DNA from: Deltaproteobacteria bacterium
GTDB taxonomy: Bacteria; Bdellovibrionota_F; JAHFAK01
DNA length: 24,404 nucleotides
Assembly: GCA_023250585.1 (NCBI GenBank)
Contig: JAHFAK010000018.1
Location: forward strand, 1-24,404
Reading direction: 5' to 3'
Shown here: one piece after another, positions 17,300 to 24,404 of the stretch
How positions within the stretch are numbered: the stretch's first letter is position 1
Layout: each line of letters opens with the position of its first letter
The notes under the pieces: generated by a model
Told to the model about the DNA's origin: nothing
The model's database searches: none
Seen by the model: only the letters and a program-made list of their open reading frames with translations
Translations under genes and position numbers: made by a program

Positions 17300-17315
17300 A
17301 GATACATCTAGATGT

Positions 17316-17368
17316 GGAGGGATATGTTTTCCTTCGATAGAAAATGAAAAAGGAAAACATATACCTCC
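17316..17368 (-). promoter_or_regulatory. Strong hairpin between the permease and the dehydrogenase
   Basis: Arms 17316-17332 and 17352-17368 are 17 bp with one mismatch around a 19-nt loop. On the transcript the 5' arm begins GGAGG and the 3' arm ends CCTCC, 17 nt before the dehydrogenase start. There is no U run after it, so it looks more like an mRNA-processing or translation-control element than a terminator. Confidence 0.7.
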
Positions 17369-17381
17369 GCATTTTCAACTT

Positions 17382-19694
17382 TTACTTTGGTTCTTCTTTT
17401 TCTCCAATAGGAGGTGGAGAACTTAGTTCTTCTGAGTCGCTGTTGACACCGCGTAATGCTTCAAGTCTGCCTCTCGAAAGCACTTCATTTTCAAGCTCCC
17501 TTACAACTACTCCATGAGGATCGCTAATAATTTCTCTTTCCATTCGGCGTAGCGCAACTCCAACGATATCACGGTGGTGTAAGCGGGAACCTAATCTTCC
17601 GTCGGTTAACTTAAGCCATAAACGATGCACACGTTCAACATCTTCAGGCCATAGGCGAGGTGGATGCGGACCTAAGTTAACATAAATTGATTTGGCACCT
17701 GTATCGGGTGGAACCATTTCGAGTGAAAGAGATGGCCGAGGAGAGGGTAGTTTTTCCCATTCAGCTCCAACTATTCGACTGAGTTCCCACTGATTCATTC
17801 GGTTAGACGTTCCTAGTACGATTCGTGAACTTTTGAGCTGCTCAGCTGTACGAACAATAGCAGCATAAGGATCAGTAGCAGGCACAACAAGAAGCTCAAC
17901 GTGTTTTCCCGCTTTTTCTGCCAAATGTACAACGCTACTAAATACATCGACTTCATGGGAAGAAACAATTTCATCAACGTGGAGAGCAGACTCTTGAGAA
18001 CCAGAATCTGCAGCCGCACGAACAGTTAAAACTACTATATCCATATATTCCATATCGGTTTTCTCAAGAACTTTTCGTAAATGCTCTAACCGACTTGGGT
18101 TACGGACAGCTACCAAAACATTTCCAGGTCGAGCCTGGATGGGATCTAGAGAAACTTGTTCATAGGTTTCTAATCTGAACTTTTCCTTTTTTTCATCCAT
18201 TGCCCGACGCTTTTTCTGATTATACCTACTTGAAATTTCAAAGGTAACAAATAGGATAGCTGTAAAGCAGAGCCCCGATATCGTGGCAGTTTTTTTTGTG
18301 AGAAGATTAATAAAAGCAAGACAAACTAAAAGAAGTGCTATCAACGCCAAACCCAAAGGAAATTCTATCTTGCCAATTCGAATATTCATTGGTACGCGCC
18401 ATTCACGCTTTTCCGGAATTTTGTAGCGTAAAATAAACATTGAGATTGTCATCATGGTAAAGCTCCACACAACTCCAAATGCATATGCTTCACCAAGTAT
18501 GTACACATTTCCACGACTAGCAATAATAGTAATAATCTGAAGGATGGTAATAAGATTAATCAAACGAGATGTTGTGCCATATTTTTTATGTGGATATCGA
18601 AACCAGTCAGTTAAAACTCCATCTTCCGCCACACGATTCAGTACTCCGTTGGATCCAATGAGTGAAGTATTAACAGCGCCGGAAAGAATAAGCACACCAA
18701 CAAGCACAACAAAGGTATGGAAAACAAGCTTGAGCGCCAATGGTCCTACCAAAAACATTGATAATCCACCGATGAGATTATCAAGATATTGAGCTCGTAC
18801 ACCATCAGGAATAATCATTACGGAAAAGAAAGAGACTAAAGAAGTAAAAATTAATGAATACACAAAAATAACAAGCCCTGCCTTCTCCATATTTCGTAAT
18901 TTTGGATGAGCAATTTCTCGATTTACTTGCGCTAAGCTTTCTTCTCCGCTCATTGCCAACAAAGAATGGCCGAGACCAACCAGAATGGCAACAACAGGAA
19001 TTGATGGCAAAAAAGTTCCATCAAGCCACCCAAGTCCATGAGGTCCAAACTGTATATTTTCTGGAATAGGTAAAGGAACAGGAAAGTATCCTTTTTGTAG
19101 AATGGTTAAAAAACACCAGCCAATGAGAAGAACTACCATGACGGTAGTAATTTGCATTATTCCTAAAGCTTTTTTACTCGATTCATGGATGCCAATAATA
19201 TTTTTCCGCCAAAAATACAGGGTTATTGCTATTGCAAATACAATAGAAAAACTATTCGGAGAAATATGTAATTCTGGCCGTCTGAAATATTCACCTAATT
19301 CATTGATAAGTCCGGCAAAATAAAGCCCAGCACTGACACTACTAATAGGGCCTGTAAGAATATAATCAAACATGAGAGCAGAAACCGCAAATTTTGCGGT
19401 TCGCTGGCCCATCGCTTCATTAACGATTCGATAAACTCCACCACGCACAAACATTCCGCAACTTTCAATATATACAGCTCTAATTGCATAAGAAAATAGC
19501 ATAATGGCCAGGATAAACCATGGAGCAGATTTACCTATGGCCTGTTCAGTAATTCCACCAATATAATATGCAGTAGAACCCAAATCGCTGAGAACAATTG
19601 CAGCAGCTCTCCAAAAGGAAATAAAAGACAACATAACAGTAGTTGCAACAACTACTTTTGTTTGTTTGGACATTGGTGCAGAGGTATTTGCCAT
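17382..19694 (-). CDS. APC-family amino acid permease with C-terminal UspA-like domain
   Basis: 770 residues. The first 490 or so hold about 12 hydrophobic segments of the amino acid-polyamine-organocation superfamily. Segment 1 lies after a short N-tail (VATTVMLSFISFWRAAAIVL), and GGVYRIVNEAMGQRTAK and YILTGPISSVSAGLYF are typical early loops. A soluble tail follows. It starts with a UspA-like fold (NVLVAVRNPSRLEHLRKVLE, ending in the nucleotide-loop-like VLGTSNRMNQWELSRIVG, roughly 520-640). The last part contains VHRLWLKLTDGRLG and HHRDIVGVALRRMERE. The transported substrate is not predictable from this. GAGGA lies a few bases before the ATG. It is transcribed towards, and may share a transcript with, the dehydrogenase. 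Confidence 0.85.
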   Translation of the reverse strand: MANTSAPMSKQTKVVVATTVMLSFISFWRAAAIVLSDLGSTAYYIGGITEQAIGKSAPWFILAIMLFSYAIRAVYIESCGMFVRGGVYRIVNEAMGQRTAKFAVSALMFDYILTGPISSVSAGLYFAGLINELGEYFRRPELHISPNSFSIVFAIAITLYFWRKNIIGIHESSKKALGIMQITTVMVVLLIGWCFLTILQKGYFPVPLPIPENIQFGPHGLGWLDGTFLPSIPVVAILVGLGHSLLAMSGEESLAQVNREIAHPKLRNMEKAGLVIFVYSLIFTSLVSFFSVMIIPDGVRAQYLDNLIGGLSMFLVGPLALKLVFHTFVVLVGVLILSGAVNTSLIGSNGVLNRVAEDGVLTDWFRYPHKKYGTTSRLINLITILQIITIIASRGNVYILGEAYAFGVVWSFTMMTISMFILRYKIPEKREWRVPMNIRIGKIEFPLGLALIALLLVCLAFINLLTKKTATISGLCFTAILFVTFEISSRYNQKKRRAMDEKKEKFRLETYEQVSLDPIQARPGNVLVAVRNPSRLEHLRKVLEKTDMEYMDIVVLTVRAAADSGSQESALHVDEIVSSHEVDVFSSVVHLAEKAGKHVELLVVPATDPYAAIVRTAEQLKSSRIVLGTSNRMNQWELSRIVGAEWEKLPSPRPSLSLEMVPPDTGAKSIYVNLGPHPPRLWPEDVERVHRLWLKLTDGRLGSRLHHRDIVGVALRRMEREIISDPHGVVVRELENEVLSRGRLEALRGVNSDSEELSSPPPIGEKEEPK

Positions 19695-19861
19695 TAAATC
19701 TAATCCTCAATCTAGTTTTCAATATTTTTGGTTCCCTAGAATCAATGAAGGCTGTAAAATATCATAGAGAATTATTAGGGTCAACCATTGCGCTTTCTCG
19801 GTAGTGTAAGGAAGATTGTCAAATAAACTTATTACTCTATTTATGAACTATCCTCACGTAT

Positions 19862-20173
19862 CTAAATCGTATTTTTTAATTTTTTGATAGAGAGAGTAAT
19901 CTCTTCTGCTAAAATATTGAGCTCGCTTTCGCATGATTGTAAAAGGTTCTGAATATCCTGCCCGATATTTTTGGCTGTATTTAAGTACAGTCGATAATCA
20001 GTGTTAATTTGTTCTATGCTCTTTATGTTTTTTCCAATGAAATAAGAAAAAATTCCAATAGGGATAATCGCAATGACGGTAAAAGATATTAAAATCGAAT
20101 AAAAGAGTCTCTTTTTTTTGAATCTTTTTAAAAAAGATTTTTCACTACATTTGTTTAATTTAAAAATATTCAT
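19862..20173 (-). CDS. Small single-pass membrane protein of unknown function
   Basis: 103 residues. A basic N-terminus (KSFLKRFKKKRL) is followed by one transmembrane segment (about 26-46, SILISFTVIAIIPIGIFSYF) and a helical, probably extracytoplasmic, tail likely to form a coiled coil. The orientation and layout resemble the beginning of sensor or chemoreceptor proteins, but nothing else of such a protein follows. It begins 5 nt after the aconitase stop on the same strand, so it is probably co-transcribed. No family recognised. Confidence 0.6.
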   Translation of the reverse strand: MNIFKLNKCSEKSFLKRFKKKRLFYSILISFTVIAIIPIGIFSYFIGKNIKSIEQINTDYRLYLNTAKNIGQDIQNLLQSCESELNILAEEITLSIKKLKNTI

Positions 20174-20178
20174 GAGCT

Positions 20179-22410
20179 TTATTTATTATTCTTTTGCCTT
20201 AACATACCGAGAGAGCTCCCAGCATAAAACCATTTTATCTGTTCGTTTGTCATTGTATGGTAGGCAATAATTATTTCTTGTTCACTATTTTTATGTGTTA
20301 AAAGAATATTGATCATTTTATTCGGTATTATTTCTTTGATATTTAAAGAAATCCTATCGTCTTCCGCTATCTTTTGATAATCAGAAGGATTAGAGAAGAT
20401 TAATGGCAAGACTCCTTGTTTTTTTAAATTCATTTCATGAATACGAGCAAAACTTTTAGCGAGAACTACGTTACCGCCTAAATATCTCATCTCCATAGCT
20501 GCGTGTTCTCGTGAACTTCCTTCTCCATAATTATCTTCTGCAATAATAATCCACGGCACTTTTTTTTCTTTATAGAAATATGCTGTCTGGTAGATAGTAT
20601 CAAAATGTCCTGTGATTTGATTTTTTACTTTATTCACTTCATTTGAAAAAATATTTTGTCCTCTCTGTAAAAAATTTTTAGATATATTTTCAAGATGACC
20701 TCGGTAATTCAACCAATGACCTGCAGGAGAAATATGATCTGTTGTGCACTGTCCTGCAACTTTAATTAATATCATCATATTATTAAAATCAATATGAGTA
20801 GGTATCTCAAAAGGAACAAATTTTTTGAGCTTTTCACTATCAGAAGGAATTACAAGATTTTCTTCAGAAGATTTTTTTTCAGAAAATATGAATAGAGATT
20901 CTCTTTTACTATATTTATTATGAGGGAGCCTTTCTGCATTCAGTGGGGGTTTGAACATTATCGATTTTCCTTGAGAAGATAAAAAATGCTCTTTCGTGAA
21001 ATCGAACGTTAACTTTCCCGATAACGCCATAAGAAAAACTGTTTCGGGAGATGCAAGGAAAGCATACGTATTTTTATTTCCATCATTTCTTTGCCTATAA
21101 TTTCGATTAAAACTTGTAATGATGGTATTAGATTCATCAGCTTTGCAATCATGACGATCCCACATTCCAGCACACGGTCCACATGCACTGGCGAGTAATT
21201 GTGCTCCAATTCGTTTAAGAATTTTTAATTGCCCATCTCTTTCAAGTGTCTTTAGAATTTCGTGAGAACCAGGAGCAATAAATAAAGGACATTTTAATGT
21301 TAACCCATTATTGAGAGCTTCTTGTGCTAATAATGCTACTCTATTTAAATCTTCATAACTTGAATTTGTACAAGAACCTATAATAGCCGTACTAATTTTT
21401 TCAGGTGCGCCTGTCTCTTCTATAAACCTCTGTAATTGGCTTACGGCACATCCTTTATCTGGAAAGAAAGGCCCATTAATCTGTGGTTCTAAACAAGAAA
21501 GATCTATCTCAATCACACGATCATAAAACCTATCAGGATTTTGCAAAACCTCATTGTCGGCTGTTAGAAAAGAACTAAAGCGGTTACTCAACTCTGCGAT
21601 AGTATCTCTATGAGTGCTCACTAAATAGTCATACATAGAGCTATCAAAAGGAAAAATAGAACCTGTTGCTCCCATTTCTGTACCAATATTGCATACCGTC
21701 GCCTTGGCAGTAGCTGATAAAGAAGAAACACCTTCTCCAAAATACTCAATGATGTAACCTATAGCTCCTTTTGTTGAAAGAATTGTGAGAAGCTGTAAAC
21801 CTAGATCTTTAGGAGAAGCCCATCCTTTAAGTTTACCTATTAATTTAATTCCCATAATTTTTTGTTTCGGTAATTGGAAATTCAATCCAGCAAGAACTTC
21901 TGCAGCTTCTAATCCACCGATGCCAATACTAAGCATTCCTAACCCTCCAGCATTTTGAGTATGTGAATCAGCAGCAACCATCATTCCACCAGGAAAGACA
22001 TAATTTTCTAAAATAACTTGATGGATTATTCCCGATCCAGGTTCCCAAAAATCCATAGAAAATTTTTCTGAGGCTTGTTTCAGGAAATTATAGATTTCTC
22101 CGTTGGTATCGAGAGCCTCTTGTAAATCTCGCTCTGCTCCATATTTTGCTTGTATCAAATGATCACAAAAGAGAGCAGAATGTATCTTTGTCTTTGTTAT
22201 GTCCAATGAATCAAGTTGCAATAATGCCATCGGACCAGAGCTATCATGGATTCCTACAAAATCGATTTGATAATTATTTGTTTCTTGAGTCGTATCAACT
22301 AAATGAGAATAAAGTATTTTTTCAGTATAGGTAAGAGGACGCTTTAATAAGAAACGAGTTTGACTAATTTTTTCCTCAAAATTTTTATAAAAATCGTCTG
22401 ACAACTTCAT
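20179..22410 (-). CDS. Aconitate hydratase, mitochondrial-type
   Basis: TCA-cycle enzyme that isomerises citrate to isocitrate through a [4Fe-4S] cluster. 743 residues. The cluster cysteines are C347 (IIGSCTNSSYED), C410 and C413 (ASACGPCAGMWDR). The active-site loop ITSFNRNYRQRNDGN and the swivel-domain block DNYGEGSSREHAAMEMRYLG are present. The wording of these motifs and the length fit the mitochondrial/Bacteroidetes-type aconitase rather than AcnB or the longer AcnA. It starts 19 nt after the hydrolase stop on the same strand, and a small membrane protein gene follows. No other TCA gene is in the window. Confidence 0.94.
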   Translation of the reverse strand: MKLSDDFYKNFEEKISQTRFLLKRPLTYTEKILYSHLVDTTQETNNYQIDFVGIHDSSGPMALLQLDSLDITKTKIHSALFCDHLIQAKYGAERDLQEALDTNGEIYNFLKQASEKFSMDFWEPGSGIIHQVILENYVFPGGMMVAADSHTQNAGGLGMLSIGIGGLEAAEVLAGLNFQLPKQKIMGIKLIGKLKGWASPKDLGLQLLTILSTKGAIGYIIEYFGEGVSSLSATAKATVCNIGTEMGATGSIFPFDSSMYDYLVSTHRDTIAELSNRFSSFLTADNEVLQNPDRFYDRVIEIDLSCLEPQINGPFFPDKGCAVSQLQRFIEETGAPEKISTAIIGSCTNSSYEDLNRVALLAQEALNNGLTLKCPLFIAPGSHEILKTLERDGQLKILKRIGAQLLASACGPCAGMWDRHDCKADESNTIITSFNRNYRQRNDGNKNTYAFLASPETVFLMALSGKLTFDFTKEHFLSSQGKSIMFKPPLNAERLPHNKYSKRESLFIFSEKKSSEENLVIPSDSEKLKKFVPFEIPTHIDFNNMMILIKVAGQCTTDHISPAGHWLNYRGHLENISKNFLQRGQNIFSNEVNKVKNQITGHFDTIYQTAYFYKEKKVPWIIIAEDNYGEGSSREHAAMEMRYLGGNVVLAKSFARIHEMNLKKQGVLPLIFSNPSDYQKIAEDDRISLNIKEIIPNKMINILLTHKNSEQEIIIAYHTMTNEQIKWFYAGSSLGMLRQKNNK

Positions 22411-22429
22411 ATTACATGTATATTTTTTT

Positions 22430-23308
22430 CTACCTTATTCCTTCAAGGAATCGATCGACTGCTTTATTAAACTTATCAGGGAACTCCCAAAACATTAAAT
22501 GCTTTCCTAATGCGAGAAATTCAGATTTAGGAAGAGTTATTTTCAAATACTTTTTTGCCTGAGGAGCAAAATCTTCACGTACTATGTTCATAACAGGTAT
22601 CTGTAATGTTGGAACCACATCACTATAATCAGCAAACCAACCATCAGTAAGTAATAGCATTGCGGTATAAAGAGGAGTTTTCAGTGATTCATCTAGCATC
22701 CATCGAATTTCTTCATCGGTTAGCTTTCGAGTAACAGTTGATTTTAAAAATTCTTCTGTAGAATGATAGCGAGAAGAATTTATACCATCGGCAAATGTTT
22801 TGTATTTGAAAGCATCGCCGATTCCCCAATCTCCATCAGATATTTTAAGGGCTTTGGGACTCCGATCAATAAAAATAATGGCCAAGATATTCTGTGTCCC
22901 AAACTGTTTGATATACGAGTAGATATCCATGGCTCCCATAGACCAACCTGCAAGAATTACTTTTTTCAATCCCATTGCTTCTATAAAACGTTTAAGATCA
23001 ACACCATGTGTTCTATCCGCCTTCGCAGAGTACCACGGCTTTAGCCGTGGGGCTCCATAGTTATTTCCTTCAAGCGTTTTTGTAGAGCGACCTTGCCCTC
23101 GGGGATCGTAGACTATAGTACGATACTTTTTTGAGAAGTAGGTTATCTGATGTGAAAAAAATCTTGTTGTCATTGTCCAACCAGGAATAAAAATTAAAGG
23201 AGTTCCATTCCCAGATTCTTCATAATAAATTTCGATATCATCATAAATTTTTATATACTTTCCTACCATCTCTTTTGAAACAGCATCATGTTTTATCACA
23301 CAAGTCAT
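22430..23308 (-). CDS. Alpha/beta hydrolase with a palindromic-repeat insertion; probably exported
   Basis: 292 residues from the first ATG. Alpha/beta-hydrolase fold: oxyanion-region FIPGWTMTTRF, VYDPRGQGRS, nucleophile elbow GWSMGA (Ser), a later Asp and the catalytic His in LGKHLMFWEFPDKF. The substrate is unknown; relatives include esterases and haloperoxidase-like enzymes. Two oddities stand out. Residues 85-99 (GAPRLKPWYSAKADR) interrupt the family stretch NNY...HGVDLKRFIEA and are encoded by a palindromic repeat. The frame also continues 18 codons upstream of the ATG, giving a signal-peptide-like sequence (QRILFTFFIFLGMTC). That extension begins at an ATA (23360-23362) behind a strong AAGGAG. 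The mature protein may therefore be exported, or the start may be mutated. Confidence 0.85.
   Translation of the reverse strand: MTCVIKHDAVSKEMVGKYIKIYDDIEIYYEESGNGTPLIFIPGWTMTTRFFSHQITYFSKKYRTIVYDPRGQGRSTKTLEGNNYGAPRLKPWYSAKADRTHGVDLKRFIEAMGLKKVILAGWSMGAMDIYSYIKQFGTQNILAIIFIDRSPKALKISDGDWGIGDAFKYKTFADGINSSRYHSTEEFLKSTVTRKLTDEEIRWMLDESLKTPLYTAMLLLTDGWFADYSDVVPTLQIPVMNIVREDFAPQAKKYLKITLPKSEFLALGKHLMFWEFPDKFNKAVDRFLEGIR
23012..23056 (-). repeat. Palindromic element inserted in frame in the hydrolase gene
   Basis: About 45 nt (15 codons) centred on CCACGGCTTTAGCCGTGG (23033-23050). They add a basic, proline/tryptophan-rich peptide in a loop of the hydrolase without breaking the frame. Removing it restores the ordinary family spacing. 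The behaviour recalls the Rickettsia palindromic elements. Confidence 0.7.
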
Positions 23309-23359
23309 CCCTAAAAAAATAAAGAACGTAAATAAAATTCTTTGAATACTTACTTGGTT

Positions 23360-23375
23360 TATACTATTCTCCTTT
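23360..23375 (-). promoter_or_regulatory. Strong ribosome binding site in front of an ATA codon
   Basis: On the minus strand AAGGAG is followed by a 6-nt spacer and ATA (23362-23360), in frame with the hydrolase. An in-frame TAA lies directly upstream. The codons after ATA spell a plausible signal peptide, so this may be the true initiation site, using a rare or mutated start codon. Confidence 0.5.
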
Positions 23376-23428
23376 TAATAAAGCTTACTAATGACTACAG
23401 ATTTAATTTAGCTTTCATGATTAATCAT

Positions 23429-23917
23429 TTACATTGGTGTTGCTATCATTGACTTTAAACCTCCAGCTTCTTTGGTATTTCGTATCCACGTAAGAAAATC
23501 ATTAAGTTTTTTTTTCTTAAATTCCTCAAGATCCCAAGGCTCATCTTTGATAACTTCTGGGTTATTATTAATATAAACGTATGCTTCTATCTCTTTTCCA
23601 TTTTTTAGTTTGATCTTAGATATAATTCTTTTATATCGGGCATTTGAGATAGGATTTCCCTCTCTGTCGATTATTCCTTCAAATTCATCTAATATTTTGA
23701 GATCTTTGCTATCAACGGTAAATATCTCTCCTTCTACAGATAAACTCTCATCTGAAAGAGATAGCATTGGTCCCCATTTTCCGCCCTTTGTTTTTCTATA
23801 ACCGAATAATTTTGCTTTTTTAGTTTTAATATTCCTTTTTTCCAAAATGAGTTCTCTCGCTGATGTGATCAGTAGAGTACCATATACAAACAGATACGTA
23901 ACAGCTCCCGACTTCAT
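23429..23917 (-). CDS. Gamma-glutamylcyclotransferase-like (AIG2/GGCT) protein
   Basis: 162 residues. The fold's glycine-rich entry motif YLFVYGTLL occurs near residue 8, and the catalytic glutamate is in LDEFEGI. The strand VEGEIFTVDSKDL and YKR(I) block are also typical. Members cyclise gamma-glutamyl-amino acids or gamma-glutamylamines, but substrate cannot be told here. GAGG lies about 9 nt before the ATG at 23915-23917. It is transcribed on the same strand as the hydrolase, about 120 nt upstream of it, so it may have its own transcript. Confidence 0.85.
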   Translation of the reverse strand: MKSGAVTYLFVYGTLLITSARELILEKRNIKTKKAKLFGYRKTKGGKWGPMLSLSDESLSVEGEIFTVDSKDLKILDEFEGIIDREGNPISNARYKRIISKIKLKNGKEIEAYVYINNNPEVIKDEPWDLEEFKKKKLNDFLTWIRNTKEAGGLKSMIATPM

Positions 23918-24233
23918 ACAGTAGATCCTCGTTTACACATTCCTAAATAAGCAAGAAATATGCCAAAACTCTACATTATAGGAATGTACTTTATTTTACG
24001 AGAGTTACATAATAATCATCCTTTGAGTGTCATAAAAATTTGTAAACAAATAGAATCAAACGCACGTAAAATTGTATATAAATCTTTACATAGATAACAG
24101 TTTGGATTCATAACCCTCAATGTAAGTAAAAACATCATTGTGTAAATCAATACAATTACTTTGAAAGAGGAATACATTCAAGCTCTCCAGTAAATTTCCA
24201 ATAATTTTTGGATGTTACAGAATGTTTAGTTTT
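23918..24233. other. Non-coding gap between GGCT-like gene and the right-edge gene
   Basis: AT-rich with no credible gene. ACATTCCTA near 23938 and TAGGAATGT near 23980 form a 9-bp inverted repeat, and ATTTGT-AA-ACAAAT is a small hairpin near 24040. Beyond these I see nothing that explains it. Confidence 0.5.
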
Positions 24234-24249
24234 TGGCATGGATCTTGCT
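24234..24249 (+). promoter_or_regulatory. Sigma-54 (RpoN) -24/-12 promoter
   Basis: TGGCATGGATCTTGCT matches the consensus TGGCACGnnnnTTGCW with one change (C to T). The invariant GG (24235-24236) and GC (24247-24248) are spaced exactly as required. The expected start is near 24260, leaving a leader of about 37 nt before the ATG at 24297. Confidence 0.72.
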
Positions 24250-24296
24250 TTTCTCATTTGTACCTGGGGATAACAATTTCAATAGGAGGATTTTGT

Positions 24297-24404
24297 ATGA
24301 AGCGAGCATTTATCACGGGACATGGGCCATTGGTACGAAGGCTATCAGAGTTACGAAAGCTCAAGGGGAGTACTATCACTATTCACATCTATGGGGAGTC
24401 AGGA
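24297..24404 (+). CDS. 5' end of a gene, possibly an ATPase (partial)
   Basis: The frame opens at ATG 24297, with AGGAGGA at 24284-24290, and runs open to the window edge (36 codons). It contains GHGPLVRRLSELRKLKGS, then TITIHIYGESG. The last residues resemble the beginning of a Walker A loop, as in the LGESGTGKE of AAA+ activators of sigma-54, and the spacing from pLvrrLsELrkl also fits such a domain. This is inference from a few residues; the defining part is cut off. A sigma-54 promoter lies directly upstream. Confidence 0.65.
   Translation, partial: MKRAFITGHGPLVRRLSELRKLKGSTITIHIYGESG

Noticed and set aside
23033-23050. Palindrome as an IS200/IS605 end
   Set aside because: Hairpins of similar sequence occur at such ends, but there is no transposase or second end, and the reading frame of the hydrolase is kept.

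Overview
The window comes from an AT-rich bacterium with a Gram-negative envelope: it encodes a TolC-type outer-membrane protein. It carries canonical SMC, a partial thiamine operon, a mitochondrial-type aconitase and many small palindromic repeats, one of them inserted in frame inside a gene. Abundant palindromic repeats are familiar from host-associated lineages, but nothing here fixes the phylum, so I leave the taxon open.

Layout. 1-102 is the 3' end of an unrecognised gene. 121-3666 (-) is smc, divergent from an AlbA_2/ATPase/winged-helix gene (3786-5198, +). A very AT-rich gene with PD-(D/E)XK-like motifs (5300-6292, -) lies at the 3' side of tRNA-Thr(CGT) (6332-6404, -). Next come a palindromic element, an outer-membrane efflux protein (6608-7984, +), a palindromic repeat, a CDP-alcohol phosphatidyltransferase (8095-8769, +) and a 129-bp MITE-like element. 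The tightly packed thiC-thiO-thiS-thiG operon (8987-12772, +) follows: the pyrimidine synthase and the thiazole-forming side of thiamine synthesis, without thiF, thiD or thiE here.

The most unusual part is 12599-16190. The 3' end of thiG occurs three times: once as the true gene end and twice as decayed copies. Between copies 1 and 2 lie a HEPN/MNT toxin-antitoxin pair and a transposase remnant. Between copies 2 and 3 lies an AAA_14/DUF4143 ATPase gene. Just after copy 3 is a RelE toxin remnant with an intact ribbon-helix-helix antitoxin. Copies 2 and 3 share the same 22-nt deletion and substitutions, so they have a common history. The arrangement looks like repeated insertion or duplication of defence/TA cassettes at the end of thiG, with no integrase visible.

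The rest runs mostly on the minus strand: an NAD-binding beta-hydroxyacid-dehydrogenase-like protein downstream of an APC permease with a UspA-like tail (16205-19694); a small membrane protein, aconitase and an exported-looking alpha/beta hydrolase (19862-23362); and a gamma-glutamylcyclotransferase-like protein (23429-23917). At the right edge a near-consensus sigma-54 promoter (24234-24249) precedes a truncated gene whose visible end (GESG) could be the beginning of a Walker A loop.
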